A stretch of DNA of 23,929 nucleotides from CAYPZL01 sp964415045 (GCA_964415045.1 CAYPZL010000078.1:1-23929), one strand, 5' to 3'; positions 8,072 to 16,068 are shown, numbered from the stretch's first letter. The notes: a model not told the origin generated them from the letters alone. Numbers and translations are program-made.

Positions 8072-8168
8072 GACAAATCAAAATGCAAATAGCAAAATGC
8101 AACAATGCGGAATCGCCGCTGTGCGGCGATGACTTCCTTAGCTTTGATCTTCGATCTTTGATCTTTGA
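8072..8168 (+). repeat. Dispersed hairpin repeat, copy 2
   Basis: The left arm AAATCAAAATGCAAATAGCA is identical to that of copy 1. The core stem is ATCGCCGC (8112-8119) with GCGGCGAT (8123-8130), again framed by GGA and GACTTCC (8109-8137). The right arm repeats GATCTTTGATCTTTGATT. Compared with copies 1 and 3 the stem differs at two positions on each arm, and both pairs stay complementary. The element lies between rnpA and the MerR-type gene, and its right arm overlaps the 3' end of rnpA. Confidence 0.8.
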
Positions 8169-8593
8169 TTCCGTTCAGGCGATTGCGGGCCGTCGCGACG
8201 GTCGGCACCAAAGACCTTCTCGACCAGGCGCAGGAAAGACCGTTGCACCTGATCGAACGTCAGTGCGGCCCAGGCTTTTCTCGGGTTTTCTGTCTGCTTG
8301 ATTCGATTCGACAGTGACGGTGATATCATGACAACGTAATCGTATCCCCGGGGGATGCGGTCCTGGCTTTGGCGGAACGCTTCGCGCACGAGCCTTTTGA
8401 GGCGGTTGCGGACGGTGGCCTTGCCGCAGATCTTCCTGCCGACCGAAACGCCCAGCCGGGGCGAACCACTGTCGTTGGGAGCCACGAAAAGAGTGAGGAG
8501 ATTGTCGGCGGCACGCCGATTCCGACCCAAAACGGCCTTGAACTGGCGATTGCTCAACAGTCTTTTGCTCTTGGGAAACCTCAAACGCTTCAA
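8138..8593 (-). CDS. rnpA: Ribonuclease P protein component
   Basis: A 151-residue RnpA, the protein subunit that helps RNase P RNA mature tRNA 5' ends. The family signature is clear at residues 62-74 (RNRLKRLVREAFR), preceded by PRLGVSVGRKICGKATV and followed by GYDYVVMISPS. The start is a TTG at 8593 giving M-KRLRFPKSKRLLS, the normal N-terminus; only a weak AGAG lies upstream. The protein is about 30 residues longer than many RnpA. The last dozen residues (NQRSKIEDQS) and the stop codon are encoded by the right arm of repeat copy 2, so the natural C-terminus was probably altered by the repeat. rpmH, usually adjacent, is not found upstream. Confidence 0.92.
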   Translation of the reverse strand: MKRLRFPKSKRLLSNRQFKAVLGRNRRAADNLLTLFVAPNDSGSPRLGVSVGRKICGKATVRNRLKRLVREAFRQSQDRIPRGYDYVVMISPSLSNRIKQTENPRKAWAALTFDQVQRSFLRLVEKVFGADRRDGPQSPERNQRSKIEDQS

Positions 8594-8945
8594 TCTCTGC
8601 GCGTCACCTGTGAAACGAAATACGATCCCGATCGAATCGGCGGCGACCCTACGCGGCCGCCGTTACCGTACCATTATCGGCGTTATGCCGCCTCGTGCTA
8701 CAGCCAAAGCCTTGCCCATCTCCATCGCGTGAAATGTCGCTCGTGAGGCGTGAACGCAGGAAATCAAAAATCAAAATTGCGGAATCCCGGCGTGCCGGGA
8801 TGACTTCCCTATGTTTGCCATTTGCTCTTTGCCTTTTTGATTTATCCCCGCAACACTTGGCGCAGTCTGTTTTGAGCGGTATCATGGGCGATATTATCGC
8901 ACGTCCATGCCGTTGGCCTGCGGTGCCGACTCGATTGTGGGGCGA
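8594..8945. other. Intergenic region upstream of rnpA
   Basis: About 350 bases without a gene I can support. It contains repeat copy 3 (8759-8845). I looked for rpmH (L34) on the minus strand just before rnpA and found no frame with its basic sequence. A 20-codon frame beginning MEMGKALAVARGG (minus, near 8720) has no recognisable product. No convincing promoter for rnpA was found. Confidence 0.6.
8759..8845 (+). repeat. Dispersed hairpin repeat, copy 3
   Basis: The left arm is shortened (AAATCAAAAATCAAAATTGC). The core stem is ATCCCGGC (8784-8791) with GCCGGGAT (8794-8801), framed by GGA and GACTTCC (8781-8808). The right arm is T-rich (TTTGCCATTTGCTCTTTGCC). The stem sequence agrees with copy 1, and orientation and flanks with copy 2. 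Confidence 0.78.
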
Positions 8946-10664
8946 TCAGGCGGGCTGGCCGTGGGCGCTGTCGGCCTTCTCCTGTCGGGCCAGCACTTCG
9001 GCGCTGAGCGAGCGGCGTACGGCGGGGCAGTCCAGCAGACCGGCCAGCGTGCCGTCGTCCGCCGAGGCGACCACCGGCAGGTAGTCCACATGGTATCGAT
9101 GGGCTCTCTGCAGGGCTTCGGACAGGGGCATGCCGGGCGTGGCCCGGGCGACCACCGGCTCCATGACGTCCAGCGCGACGAGCCAGTCGTTCAGTTCCTG
9201 GGTCGCGAACGTGTTGCGTATTCCGTTCAGGGTGATCGCGCCGAGGAGCTTGTTCTCTGGCGATATGACCGGATAGTAGAAGCTGTCGGTCCGGCTGACG
9301 AGATCAATCACCTCGGCCAGCCCCATGCTGGCCGGGATCACCGGCGCGGCCATATCCGCCACCTCCGAGACGTGGTAGGTCTCGATCAGGTCTTCCTCCC
9401 GGACGTCCATGCCGATCTCGCCGGCCCGCTTGACGCCCAGCTTGACGAACAGCGGCCCGGCGAGCTGGACAATGAAGGTCGTGGAGGCGACGACCAGGAT
9501 CACCAGCGAGCTGATCTCGCTCTCGAACCGATGGCTGGCGAGAATGCTCAGGCCGATGGCCACGCCGCCCTGCGCGAACAGGCAATAGCCCAGGTACTTC
9601 CTGACGCTCTCGCGGGCGTGGGACCACTTGGCGCCGATATAGGCTCCCCCGATCTTGCCGAGGCTCCGACCCAGCACGTAGGCGGCGACCAGCAGCCAGG
9701 CCAGCAGCGACATGTTCTCGATCTTGAGCCGCGCGCCGACGAGCACGAAGAACATGACGTAGATCGGCGGCGCGAATCGCTTGACCATCGCCAGGGTGTC
9801 CTGGCTGCGGCGCGGTGTGCTGTTGGCCAGCGTCAGGCCCAGCGCCATGGAGGCCAGGATGATGTCGAGCTTCAGCGCCAGCGAAAGACCGATGGCCAGA
9901 AGCACGGCTCCGATGGCGAACGTCAGCTCCGAATCTTCATCCTTGATCCAGATCAGGATCGTTCGCAGGATCATCCCACCGGCGAATCCGACCAGCAGGG
10001 CGATTCCCAGCTCATAGGCGGCGGTTCCCAGGCTGGCGGCGATACTGCCTCCCGCGTGTCCGGTCAGAATGCCGGCGACGCTCGTTCCCAGTGCGTACAG
10101 CGTCAGCGCCAGAGCGTCGTCGAGCGCGACGATCGCCACCGCGGCGGTGGTCAGGGCGCCCCGGGTCTTGTATTCCCAGAGGACCTGGATCGTCGAGGCC
10201 GGATCGGTGGCCGAAGAGATCGCCCCTAACACGATGCCGAGAGCGACCGACATGCGGATATTCCCGGTCAGCGTGTACGCGATCAGAATGACTGCCAGAG
10301 TGACCAGGGCAAACGCCGCTACGCCCTCGGCGACCAGGATGGTGATGAACTGCTTGCCGTATTTTCGCAGCACGTCGAGCTTCAGTTCGCCGCCGATCAT
10401 GAAACCGATGATCCCCAGGGCGAAGTAATTCAGGGGCTCCACGAGCTGCGTCACCTGCTCCGAGATGAGACGCAGGCCGCTCTCGCCAATTACCACGCCG
10501 ATGATGATGTAGCCGATGATCTGGGGGATGCGCAGGCGGCGGAAGACCCGCGCGCCGATGGTCCCGCCGAAAACGGCGATCCCCAGAAGCAGGATCAAAT
10601 TCAGATGGCCAACGGAATCGCTGGCGGCTTCCAGCAGTACATTCGATACCATTTTCTCATACAC
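8946..10664 (-). CDS. Cation/proton antiporter with C-terminal CBS domains
   Basis: A 572-residue membrane protein of the monovalent cation:proton antiporter superfamily. Around 12 hydrophobic segments cover residues 20-420. Conserved elements are GARVFRRLRIPQIIGYIIIGVVIG (about 37-60), SSATDPAS (150-157) and ALDDALAL (180-187), the latter with the Asp-Asp pair of electrogenic Na+/H+ antiporters. Two CBS repeats occupy about 425-490 and 500-555 (SFYYPVISPENKLLGAI; YHVDYLPVVA), a module that usually senses adenine nucleotides. The start is probably GTG at 10664 or the ATG at 10652; neither has a strong ribosome binding site. It lies 12 bases after a truncated copy of its own N-terminus and shares the promoter at 10972-10999. 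The ion carried (Na+ or K+) is unresolved. Confidence 0.88.
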   Translation of the reverse strand: MYEKMVSNVLLEAASDSVGHLNLILLLGIAVFGGTIGARVFRRLRIPQIIGYIIIGVVIGESGLRLISEQVTQLVEPLNYFALGIIGFMIGGELKLDVLRKYGKQFITILVAEGVAAFALVTLAVILIAYTLTGNIRMSVALGIVLGAISSATDPASTIQVLWEYKTRGALTTAAVAIVALDDALALTLYALGTSVAGILTGHAGGSIAASLGTAAYELGIALLVGFAGGMILRTILIWIKDEDSELTFAIGAVLLAIGLSLALKLDIILASMALGLTLANSTPRRSQDTLAMVKRFAPPIYVMFFVLVGARLKIENMSLLAWLLVAAYVLGRSLGKIGGAYIGAKWSHARESVRKYLGYCLFAQGGVAIGLSILASHRFESEISSLVILVVASTTFIVQLAGPLFVKLGVKRAGEIGMDVREEDLIETYHVSEVADMAAPVIPASMGLAEVIDLVSRTDSFYYPVISPENKLLGAITLNGIRNTFATQELNDWLVALDVMEPVVARATPGMPLSEALQRAHRYHVDYLPVVASADDGTLAGLLDCPAVRRSLSAEVLARQEKADSAHGQPA

Positions 10665-10676
10665 TCAGGTGTTTTG

Positions 10677-10880
10677 TTACCACGACTGTTCGTATCGGCC
10701 CCCGCCCTGCGCCGGCTCCAGCATCACGCCGACGACGATGAAGCCGGTGATCTGCGGAATTCTCAGCTTCTGGAACACCCGGGCGCCGACGGTCCCGCAG
10801 AAGATCGCCGTGCCGATCAGCAAGACCAAGTGTATGCCGGAGCCGGTTGAGGCCAGAACAGTATTGACGTTGTCGAACAT
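10677..10880 (-). pseudogene. Truncated antiporter N-terminus (tandem remnant)
   Basis: A 67-codon frame starting at ATG 10880 that reproduces the first membrane segments of the following antiporter. GTVGARVFQKLRIPQITGFI here corresponds to GTIGARVFRRLRIPQIIGYI there. It stops at 10677 after GVMLEPAQGGGRYEQSW, where similarity ends, 12 bases before the start of the complete gene. By eye about two thirds of the aligned residues agree, so the duplication is not recent. The likely origin is a tandem pair of antiporter genes in which the first lost most of its length. It could be translated as a short membrane peptide or act as a leader; no function can be assigned. Confidence 0.75.
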
Positions 10881-10971
10881 CGTCCGAATTACGCAAAGCA
10901 AAACAAAGACCAGACAAGGAAGGATGCCGGCACCCTGCTGGGCGTGTACCGCAGCCGCCAAAAGGCCCTTT

Positions 10972-10999
10972 ATGCTAAGGGTCCGTGTGATTTTGTCAA
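10972..10999 (-). promoter_or_regulatory. Promoter of the antiporter transcript
   Basis: Minus strand: TTGACA (10994-10999), 16-base spacer, TAGCAT (10972-10977). It precedes the truncated antiporter frame by about 90 bases, so the remnant lies in the transcribed leader of the full-length gene. Confidence 0.45.
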
Positions 11000-11063
11000 C
11001 GGGTTTTGTTTTGCGTTTTGCCTTTTTTCCTCGTCGGTTAAGGTCGCCGGCGCGAATCCGGGC

Positions 11064-12629
11064 CTATTGGGCGTCGGCGGTAACACCGGGCCATGCGTCG
11101 GTTCGGAACGGGGAGGCGGGCAGGCCGGCCTTGTTGTACAGGTTGCAGACGGGATTGTCCGCCCAGGCGTAACGGACGGCTGCGGGCCTGGAAACCTCCG
11201 CGCTGCTCACGACGACCGTATCGCCTTCGATTTTTGCGTCGGCCCAGACGAATTTGCGGTCTTTGCCGGCGATGGCGAAGCCCTTGAGCTCGCCGCCTTT
11301 GGCGACGAGGCCGCCGTCGACGTGGTCGAAATGGAGGACGATGTTCTTGCCCTTTCTCTCCATCGACTTGTAGAGCGGGCCGCTGTAGACGATCTTCTTG
11401 CCGTACGTGTTGGCCAGCGCCCAGAGTGCCAGCCGCTTGCCCACGTCCTGCTTGTTCTTGGGATGGATGTCGTTGGCTTCGCCGATGTCGATGATGACGG
11501 CCATCCCTGTTTCAGGAAGTCGTAGCGTCATCAACTGGGCTTCGCGCAGCTCGGCCCAGGCGCTGTCGGCGGGCTCGGGCTTTTGCGCCATGAAATTGGC
11601 CAACTGTACGAACAGGAAAGGAAAATCGCCCTGGCCCCAGTTTTGGCGCCAGCACTGGATCATGGTCGGAAACAGCTCGCGATACTGATAGGCTCGTCCG
11701 GCGTTGGATTCGCCCTGATACCAGATCGCCCCCTGAATGGCGTAAGGAATCAGCGGCGCGATCATCGCGTTGTACAGGCCGGCAGGAGAGTGGGGGTGGT
11801 CCGGCCCGAACGGGGTTCTCGGGCGGCGGGGCGGATTCTTGCCGTCCTTCCGAGCCTGTGCGGACTTCTCCTTCCATTGCTTGAGCTTCTCTTCGTACTG
11901 CTTCATCGCTTGCGGATAGTTGGCGACCGCATCATCGTAGCGTTTGAGAATCGGTTGGAAATCGGGATTGTCCTCAAGCATGGGCCGGCTGGTCCATGCT
12001 TCGGCCGGCGTTCCCCCCCACGAGGTGTGGATCAGCCCGACCGGGACGTCGAGCCGTTTATGAAGCTCACGACCGAAGAAGTACGCCACGGCCGAAAAAC
12101 CGGGCACCGTTTCCGGGCTGCATTCCACCCAGCGTCCCGCGCAATCTTCCTGGGGCGCGTCGGCAACCTTGCGTTCGACGCTGAACAGGCGAATCCTGGG
12201 GTAGTCGGCCCCGGCGATCTCGTTCTCTGCATTGGCGGAACTGCGGACCGACATCTGCATGTTGGACTGGCCCGAGGCGACCCAGACTTCGCCGACCAGG
12301 ATATTCTTGAGGGTGATGGTGTTCTTGCCGGTGAGGGTGATCTGGTAGGGGCCCCCGACCTCGGGTGCGGCCATTCTAAAATGCCACCGGCCCTCCCCGT
12401 CGGCCGTGACCGCCCACTTCATCCGGTGCCAGCTCACGCTGACGCCGACCTCTTCGCCGGGGTCGGCCCAGCCCCAGATGGACGCTTCCTTGTCGTGTTG
12501 CAAGACCATGTTGTCGCCGATGATCGCCGGCAGTCGAATATCGGCGACGGCCGCCGCCGACAGGAATACGATGATTCCGCAGACAACGTACGTGAGGAGA
12601 GATTGGGAAATTCGGCGACTGTCTTTCAT
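11064..12629 (-). CDS. Sialate O-acetylesterase family protein
   Basis: A 521-residue secreted SASA-family esterase (SGNH fold) that removes acetyl groups from sugars. The signal peptide covers about residues 1-29 with cleavage after AVA. An N-terminal beta domain (IIGDNMVLQHDKEASIWGWA) precedes the nucleophile motif VASGQSNMQM, with Ser122 as the likely catalytic serine. Further family blocks are GLIHTSWGGTPAEAW, AIQGAIWYQGESNA and DIHPKNKQDVGKRLALWALA, the last carrying the catalytic Asp/His. Length is typical. The ATG at 12629 follows AAGGGG at normal spacing. Family members act on acetylated glycans more broadly than sialic acid, and together with the sulfatase and hydrolase this suggests degradation of decorated polysaccharides. 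A divergent promoter at 12725-12753 probably drives it. Confidence 0.92.
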   Translation of the reverse strand: MKDSRRISQSLLTYVVCGIIVFLSAAAVADIRLPAIIGDNMVLQHDKEASIWGWADPGEEVGVSVSWHRMKWAVTADGEGRWHFRMAAPEVGGPYQITLTGKNTITLKNILVGEVWVASGQSNMQMSVRSSANAENEIAGADYPRIRLFSVERKVADAPQEDCAGRWVECSPETVPGFSAVAYFFGRELHKRLDVPVGLIHTSWGGTPAEAWTSRPMLEDNPDFQPILKRYDDAVANYPQAMKQYEEKLKQWKEKSAQARKDGKNPPRRPRTPFGPDHPHSPAGLYNAMIAPLIPYAIQGAIWYQGESNAGRAYQYRELFPTMIQCWRQNWGQGDFPFLFVQLANFMAQKPEPADSAWAELREAQLMTLRLPETGMAVIIDIGEANDIHPKNKQDVGKRLALWALANTYGKKIVYSGPLYKSMERKGKNIVLHFDHVDGGLVAKGGELKGFAIAGKDRKFVWADAKIEGDTVVVSSAEVSRPAAVRYAWADNPVCNLYNKAGLPASPFRTDAWPGVTADAQ

Positions 12630-12724
12630 TTCGGTACCCCTTCAACCAGGAACAGGACTCGATTCGAGGCCCGCCGTGCCCGTGGTCCGGCCCGACGTCA
12701 CGCCCCGAGCGGACAACTCCCACC

Positions 12725-12753
12725 ACTATACGCGCCGAGACCCACGCCGTAAA
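12725..12753 (-). promoter_or_regulatory. Promoter of the esterase gene
   Basis: Minus strand: TTTACG (12748-12753), 17-base spacer, TATAGT (12725-12730). The same pattern (TTTACC, 17 bases, TATAGT) drives the divergent thioredoxin gene. The predicted leader is about 90 bases. The rest of the 345-base gap (12630-12974) holds nothing else I recognise. Confidence 0.5.
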
Positions 12754-12907
12754 CCGGAAATGGCAAGACGTCCGATTTCCCCTGCCGTCAGCGCGGGTCC
12801 GCGGCCGTCCGGTCATCGTAGGGAGGCGAACCGGCCCCGGCGCTGCTCGTAAGGTCTGAAGGGGCCTGCCACTTGCCCTTGGGCACCAGAAAATTGTGAC
12901 TTTGGTC

Positions 12908-12936
12908 TTTACCGGCTGTGACCGGAGACGTATAGT
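12908..12936 (+). promoter_or_regulatory. Promoter of the TlpA-like gene
   Basis: TTTACC (12908-12913), 17-base spacer, TATAGT (12931-12936). It lies 38 bases before the start codon, which has a strong AGGGAGGT ribosome binding site at 12961-12968. Confidence 0.55.
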
Positions 12937-12974
12937 GATGCCCTCGGAAGAAATAGTCTCAGGGAGGTTTAGGT

Positions 12975-13649
12975 ATGACTACGAAAGATAAACACGATGT
13001 GTATGCGGTTGTGGCGCTGTTTCTGGTGGCGGTGCTCGTCGTGAGCGTTTTGAACGGGTGCAAGAAGAGCACGCCTGAGCCGGCAGAGCCGGGCTCACCG
13101 AACGAGGCGCCGGTCACCGCAGAGCCGGCCAATGCGTCCACCGACCCGATCGAGGCCGCTACGAGTCTCTTTCGAGAGCCCAGAGCGAGCCTCCAGAACA
13201 TCATCAAGGCCGCCAAGACCTGGCAGCCTTCGTTTGAGCAGTGGTGGGGCAAACTGGCCCCCGATTTCACCCTCACCGATGTCGAGGGGAACGTGCATAA
13301 GCTCAGCAGCTATCGAGGCAAGGACGTGGTCGTGGTGATCTGGACCACCTGGTGCCCGACGTGCAAGCTGGAAATTCCGCACTTGAAGGAACTGTACAAG
13401 GCGTTCGACCAGGAGAAACTCGCGATTCTGAGCATCTCCAACGAGTCGCCGGCCCTGCTGAAGGAGTTCGCGACCAAGGAGAGCATCCCCTACACCGTTC
13501 TATCGGGTTCGGGGCCGCTTCCGGGGCCCTTCGGCGACGTCGAGTACATTCCGAGCAGCTTCTATATCGATCCGGAAGGCAAGTTCAAGCTGGCGGCCAC
13601 CGGGCTCGTGCCGACGGGAGACGCCGAGGCGATCGTACAGGCCCAGTAG
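12975..13649 (+). CDS. TlpA-like thioredoxin-fold protein, membrane-anchored
   Basis: A 224-residue protein with an N-terminal hydrophobic segment (about 10-26) ending in VLNGCKKS. That is either a weak lipobox (Cys29 as lipid anchor) or a membrane anchor. A Pro/Glu-rich linker follows (to about 60), then a thioredoxin fold from about 95: APDFTLTDVEGNVHKLSSYRG, the redox centre WCPTC (Cys127 and Cys130), and the cis-proline loop YIPSSFYID. TlpA/ResA proteins reduce disulfides outside the cytoplasm, for example in cytochrome c maturation; the partner here is unknown. The ATG at 12975 follows AGGGAGGT. It precedes rpmA by 117 bases but a separate promoter for rpmA is likely. Confidence 0.88.
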   Translation: MTTKDKHDVYAVVALFLVAVLVVSVLNGCKKSTPEPAEPGSPNEAPVTAEPANASTDPIEAATSLFREPRASLQNIIKAAKTWQPSFEQWWGKLAPDFTLTDVEGNVHKLSSYRGKDVVVVIWTTWCPTCKLEIPHLKELYKAFDQEKLAILSISNESPALLKEFATKESIPYTVLSGSGPLPGPFGDVEYIPSSFYIDPEGKFKLAATGLVPTGDAEAIVQAQ

Positions 13650-13691
13650 CGTCTTGTCGGAAACCCGGGGCAAGGTGGGCCGAAAAAGTTC

Positions 13692-13720
13692 TGGACAAGG
13701 CGGTAGACTGCCGCTAAACT
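13692..13720 (+). promoter_or_regulatory. Likely promoter of rpmA
   Basis: TGGACA (13692-13697), 17-base spacer, TAAACT (13715-13720), about 46 bases before the rpmA start codon. An overlapping TATAAG (13720-13725) has no -35 element at proper distance. Confidence 0.4.
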
Positions 13721-13766
13721 ATAAGGTTTAAGCCAATTTGACCCATGAGAACTGAGGTATCGGACG

Positions 13767-14000
13767 ATGGCACATAAGAAAGGACAAGGTTCTTCGAGGA
13801 ACGGTAGAGACAGCAACGCCCAGTACCGTGGCGTCAAGCTCTACGGCGGGCAGGTTGCCAAGGCCGGCTCGATTATCATCCGGCAGTGCGGCACGAAGTT
13901 CTTCCCCGGCGCCAACGTTGGCATGGGCAAGGACTACACCCTTTTTGCCAAGGCCGACGGAACGGTCCGGTTCCAGGGCCGGCGCGTGCACGTGGTCTGA
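13767..14000 (+). CDS. rpmA: 50S ribosomal protein L27
   Basis: A 77-residue L27, a component of the large ribosomal subunit near the peptidyl-transferase centre. The N-terminus MAHKKGQGSSRNGRDSNAQY is the normal mature form without the cleaved extension seen in Firmicutes. It is followed by RGVKLYGGQVAKAGSIIIRQ and GANVGMGKDYTLFA. GAGGT lies upstream of the ATG. The usual preceding gene rplU (L21) is absent; a thioredoxin-like gene stands in its place. A strong intrinsic terminator follows, separating it from obg. Confidence 0.96.
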   Translation: MAHKKGQGSSRNGRDSNAQYRGVKLYGGQVAKAGSIIIRQCGTKFFPGANVGMGKDYTLFAKADGTVRFQGRRVHVV

Positions 14001-14031
14001 CCGCGCAACACAGCGCGTTGTCTGGACGTTC

Positions 14032-14060
14032 AAAGGATGGTCGCAAGCCATCCTTTTTTT
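14032..14060 (+). terminator. Rho-independent terminator after rpmA
   Basis: Stem AAGGATGG (14033-14040) and CCATCCTT (14048-14055) with loop TCGCAAG, followed by an unbroken run of seven T ending at 14060. This is the clearest terminator in the window. It lies 32 bases after the rpmA stop and about 50 bases before obg. Confidence 0.93.
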
Positions 14061-14106
14061 ATAGATCAGGGCGTTTTCAGGGCTGTAAGGGCGATTTGTC
14101 GGGTCT

Positions 14107-15102
14107 ATGTTCGTTGATGAAGCTCAGATTTGGGTCAAGGCCGGCGACGGCGGCCACGGTTGCGTGGGCTTTCGACGGGAGCGGTTCATCCCCAAGGGCG
14201 GTCCCGACGGCGGCGACGGCGGGCGGGGCGGACACGTTTACTTCGAGGCCGTGGAAAACAAAGACACCCTCCTGGACTTTGCAGGCAAGCATCACTGGCG
14301 AGCCGCCAACGGCCGACCCGGCCAGGGCAGCAACAAGCACGGCGCCAACGGCCAGGACCTAATCATTCCCGTTCCGCCGGGCACGTTGATCTACGACGCC
14401 GATCTGGACCTGCTTCTCCGCGACCTCGACGAGGTCGGCTTGAAAGTGCTGGTCTGTCGCGGCGGCAAGGGCGGCCGGGGCAACAAGGCCTTTGCCACCT
14501 CCACGAATCAGACGCCCCGAAACGCCGAGCCCGGCAAACCCGGCCAGGAACGCAACCTCAAGCTGGAACTCAAGCTCATCGCCGACGTGGGCCTGGTCGG
14601 TTTGCCCAACGCTGGCAAAAGCACCTTGCTCTCTCGCTGCTCGGCGGCCCGGCCCAAGATCGCATCGTATCCGTTTACCACCCTCGAGCCCGTCCTGGGC
14701 ATCGTCGAGTTGAGCGACTATCGCCGCTTCGTCATGGCCGACATCCCCGGCCTGATCGAGGACGCCAGCCAGGGGGCCGGACTCGGACACGAATTCCTCA
14801 GGCACATCGAACGCACCACCATCCTGCTCCACATCGTTGACGTCATGCCCATGGACGGCTCCGACCCGGTCGACAATTACCACACCATTCGCGCCGAATT
14901 GGAGCAATACAGCCAGGTTCTGGCCGAGAAACAGGAAATCATCGTCGCCAACAAGAGTGACCTCGACCCCGGCGGCGAGAAGCTCGCGCACGTCCGAGAC
15001 ATGCTGGGCGCGAACGTGCCCGCCATTTCCGCCGTCACCGGGCGGGGAATCCGGGAACTGTCCGAATTGCTCTGGCAGAAGGTCAAAGAGCTCAAAGCCT
15101 GA
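14107..15102 (+). CDS. obg: Obg/CgtA GTPase
   Basis: A 331-residue essential GTPase that acts in late assembly of the 50S ribosomal subunit. The glycine-rich Obg domain covers residues 1-158 (KAGDGGHGCVGFRRERFIPK, GGPDGGDGGRGG, GGKGGRGNKAF). The G domain carries G1 GLPNAGKST, the FTTLEPVLG switch, G3 DIPGLIEDA, G4 NKSD and G5 SAVTG. The protein ends at LKA soon after the G domain, so the C-terminal OCT domain of Gram-positive Obg is absent, as in many other bacteria. ATG at 14107 begins the canonical MFVDEAQIWVKAG, although no good ribosome binding site precedes it. It follows rpmA, the usual neighbour, but across a terminator. Confidence 0.96.
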   Translation: MFVDEAQIWVKAGDGGHGCVGFRRERFIPKGGPDGGDGGRGGHVYFEAVENKDTLLDFAGKHHWRAANGRPGQGSNKHGANGQDLIIPVPPGTLIYDADLDLLLRDLDEVGLKVLVCRGGKGGRGNKAFATSTNQTPRNAEPGKPGQERNLKLELKLIADVGLVGLPNAGKSTLLSRCSAARPKIASYPFTTLEPVLGIVELSDYRRFVMADIPGLIEDASQGAGLGHEFLRHIERTTILLHIVDVMPMDGSDPVDNYHTIRAELEQYSQVLAEKQEIIVANKSDLDPGGEKLAHVRDMLGANVPAISAVTGRGIRELSELLWQKVKELKA

Positions 15103-15180
15103 TCCCTGCTTCGCCGGCGCAACAGAGCGGCCGAACTGTCTACTGCAAAATCGAGTATCTTCGTGCGTGGTGCGGATCGA

Positions 15181-15209
15181 TTGACAAGCCGCGCCAAATG
15201 CGGTACAAG
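15181..15209 (+). promoter_or_regulatory. Promoter of the coaX operon
   Basis: TTGACA (15181-15186), 17-base spacer, TACAAG (15204-15209), about 60 bases before the coaX start codon. The perfect -35 box and ideal spacing make this one of the better promoter candidates here. Confidence 0.6.
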
Positions 15210-15269
15210 CGCCTGTCGTAGCAGGAATGTGGAATATCCAATCAGAAAAACGACTTCCGAACGTGGTTT

Positions 15270-16064
15270 ATGAATATTATCGCAGTCGATATCGGAAACA
15301 CCAATATCACCGTAGGCTTCTATCTCGACGGCAAGGAGGAGTTCGTCCGGTCGTTTCCGGGCACAGCGGAGGCGGAACTACGAGACTGTCTTACCGCCGC
15401 CTGGGAGAGGATTCCCGTCCTGGAGACCTCGGCCGAGGGCAAGCGCAACGGTGTCGTTGCCGTCAGCAGCGTCAAGCCGTCCTGGACGGACCTGATTCGC
15501 AACATGGTCGCTGAGGATCTCGGCGAAAAGCTCCTCGTGGTGGGCGCGGACATCCCGTTGCCGATCTCCGTGTGGGCCGACGAGCCCGAGCAGGTGGGCA
15601 CCGATCGCGTGGTGGCCGCCGCCGCCGCGTACGCCGTGGTCGAAGGGGCCGTGGCCGTGGCCGACTTCGGCACCGCCGTGACCATCGACCTCGTCGATGA
15701 AAACGGCGTTTTCCAGGGCGGCGTGATCTGCCCCGGTTTCGAGATCAGCGCCCAGGCTCTGAAGGACAACACCGCCCAGCTTCCGAAGATCGCGGTTCAC
15801 CGGCCCGAGGGGCCGTACGGCAAGAACACCGCCGACGCCATCAATTGCGGCCTGTACTACTCGGTTATCGGGGCGATGGAGGAGATCATCCGTCGCTATG
15901 CCGAGGAAATCGGGCGCTGGCCCCAGACCATCATCACCGGCGCCGCCGCCGAGACGATCAAGGACGACTGCCCCTTCGTGGACAACTACGTCCCGAACCT
16001 CGTCGTCAAAGGCATCGTTCTGGCCTACATGAAGTATGTCGAGAAGAAGAGCGAGCTTGTGTGA
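15270..16064 (+). CDS. coaX: Type III pantothenate kinase
   Basis: A 264-residue CoaX, which phosphorylates pantothenate in the first step of coenzyme A synthesis. The ASKHA-fold motifs are present: phosphate-1 loop DIGNTN at 7-12, GTDRVVAAAAAY at 110-121 and DFGTAVTIDLV at 132-142 (phosphate-2), then GGVICPGFEIS and ITGAAAETI. The length is typical. The ATG at 15270 begins MNIIAVDIGNTN. The next gene, the MnmE-like GTPase, starts 4 bases after its stop, so they form an operon. Confidence 0.95.
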   Translation: MNIIAVDIGNTNITVGFYLDGKEEFVRSFPGTAEAELRDCLTAAWERIPVLETSAEGKRNGVVAVSSVKPSWTDLIRNMVAEDLGEKLLVVGADIPLPISVWADEPEQVGTDRVVAAAAAYAVVEGAVAVADFGTAVTIDLVDENGVFQGGVICPGFEISAQALKDNTAQLPKIAVHRPEGPYGKNTADAINCGLYYSVIGAMEEIIRRYAEEIGRWPQTIITGAAAETIKDDCPFVDNYVPNLVVKGIVLAYMKYVEKKSELV

Positions 16065-16068
16065 GGGC

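Noticed and set aside
8594..8760. Search for rpmH next to rnpA
   Set aside because: No frame on the minus strand has the short, strongly basic L34 sequence. The gene must lie elsewhere.
8907..10229. A 440-codon plus-strand frame
   Set aside because: Antisense to the antiporter, low-complexity Gln/Arg/Asp/Gly composition, no recognisable domain.
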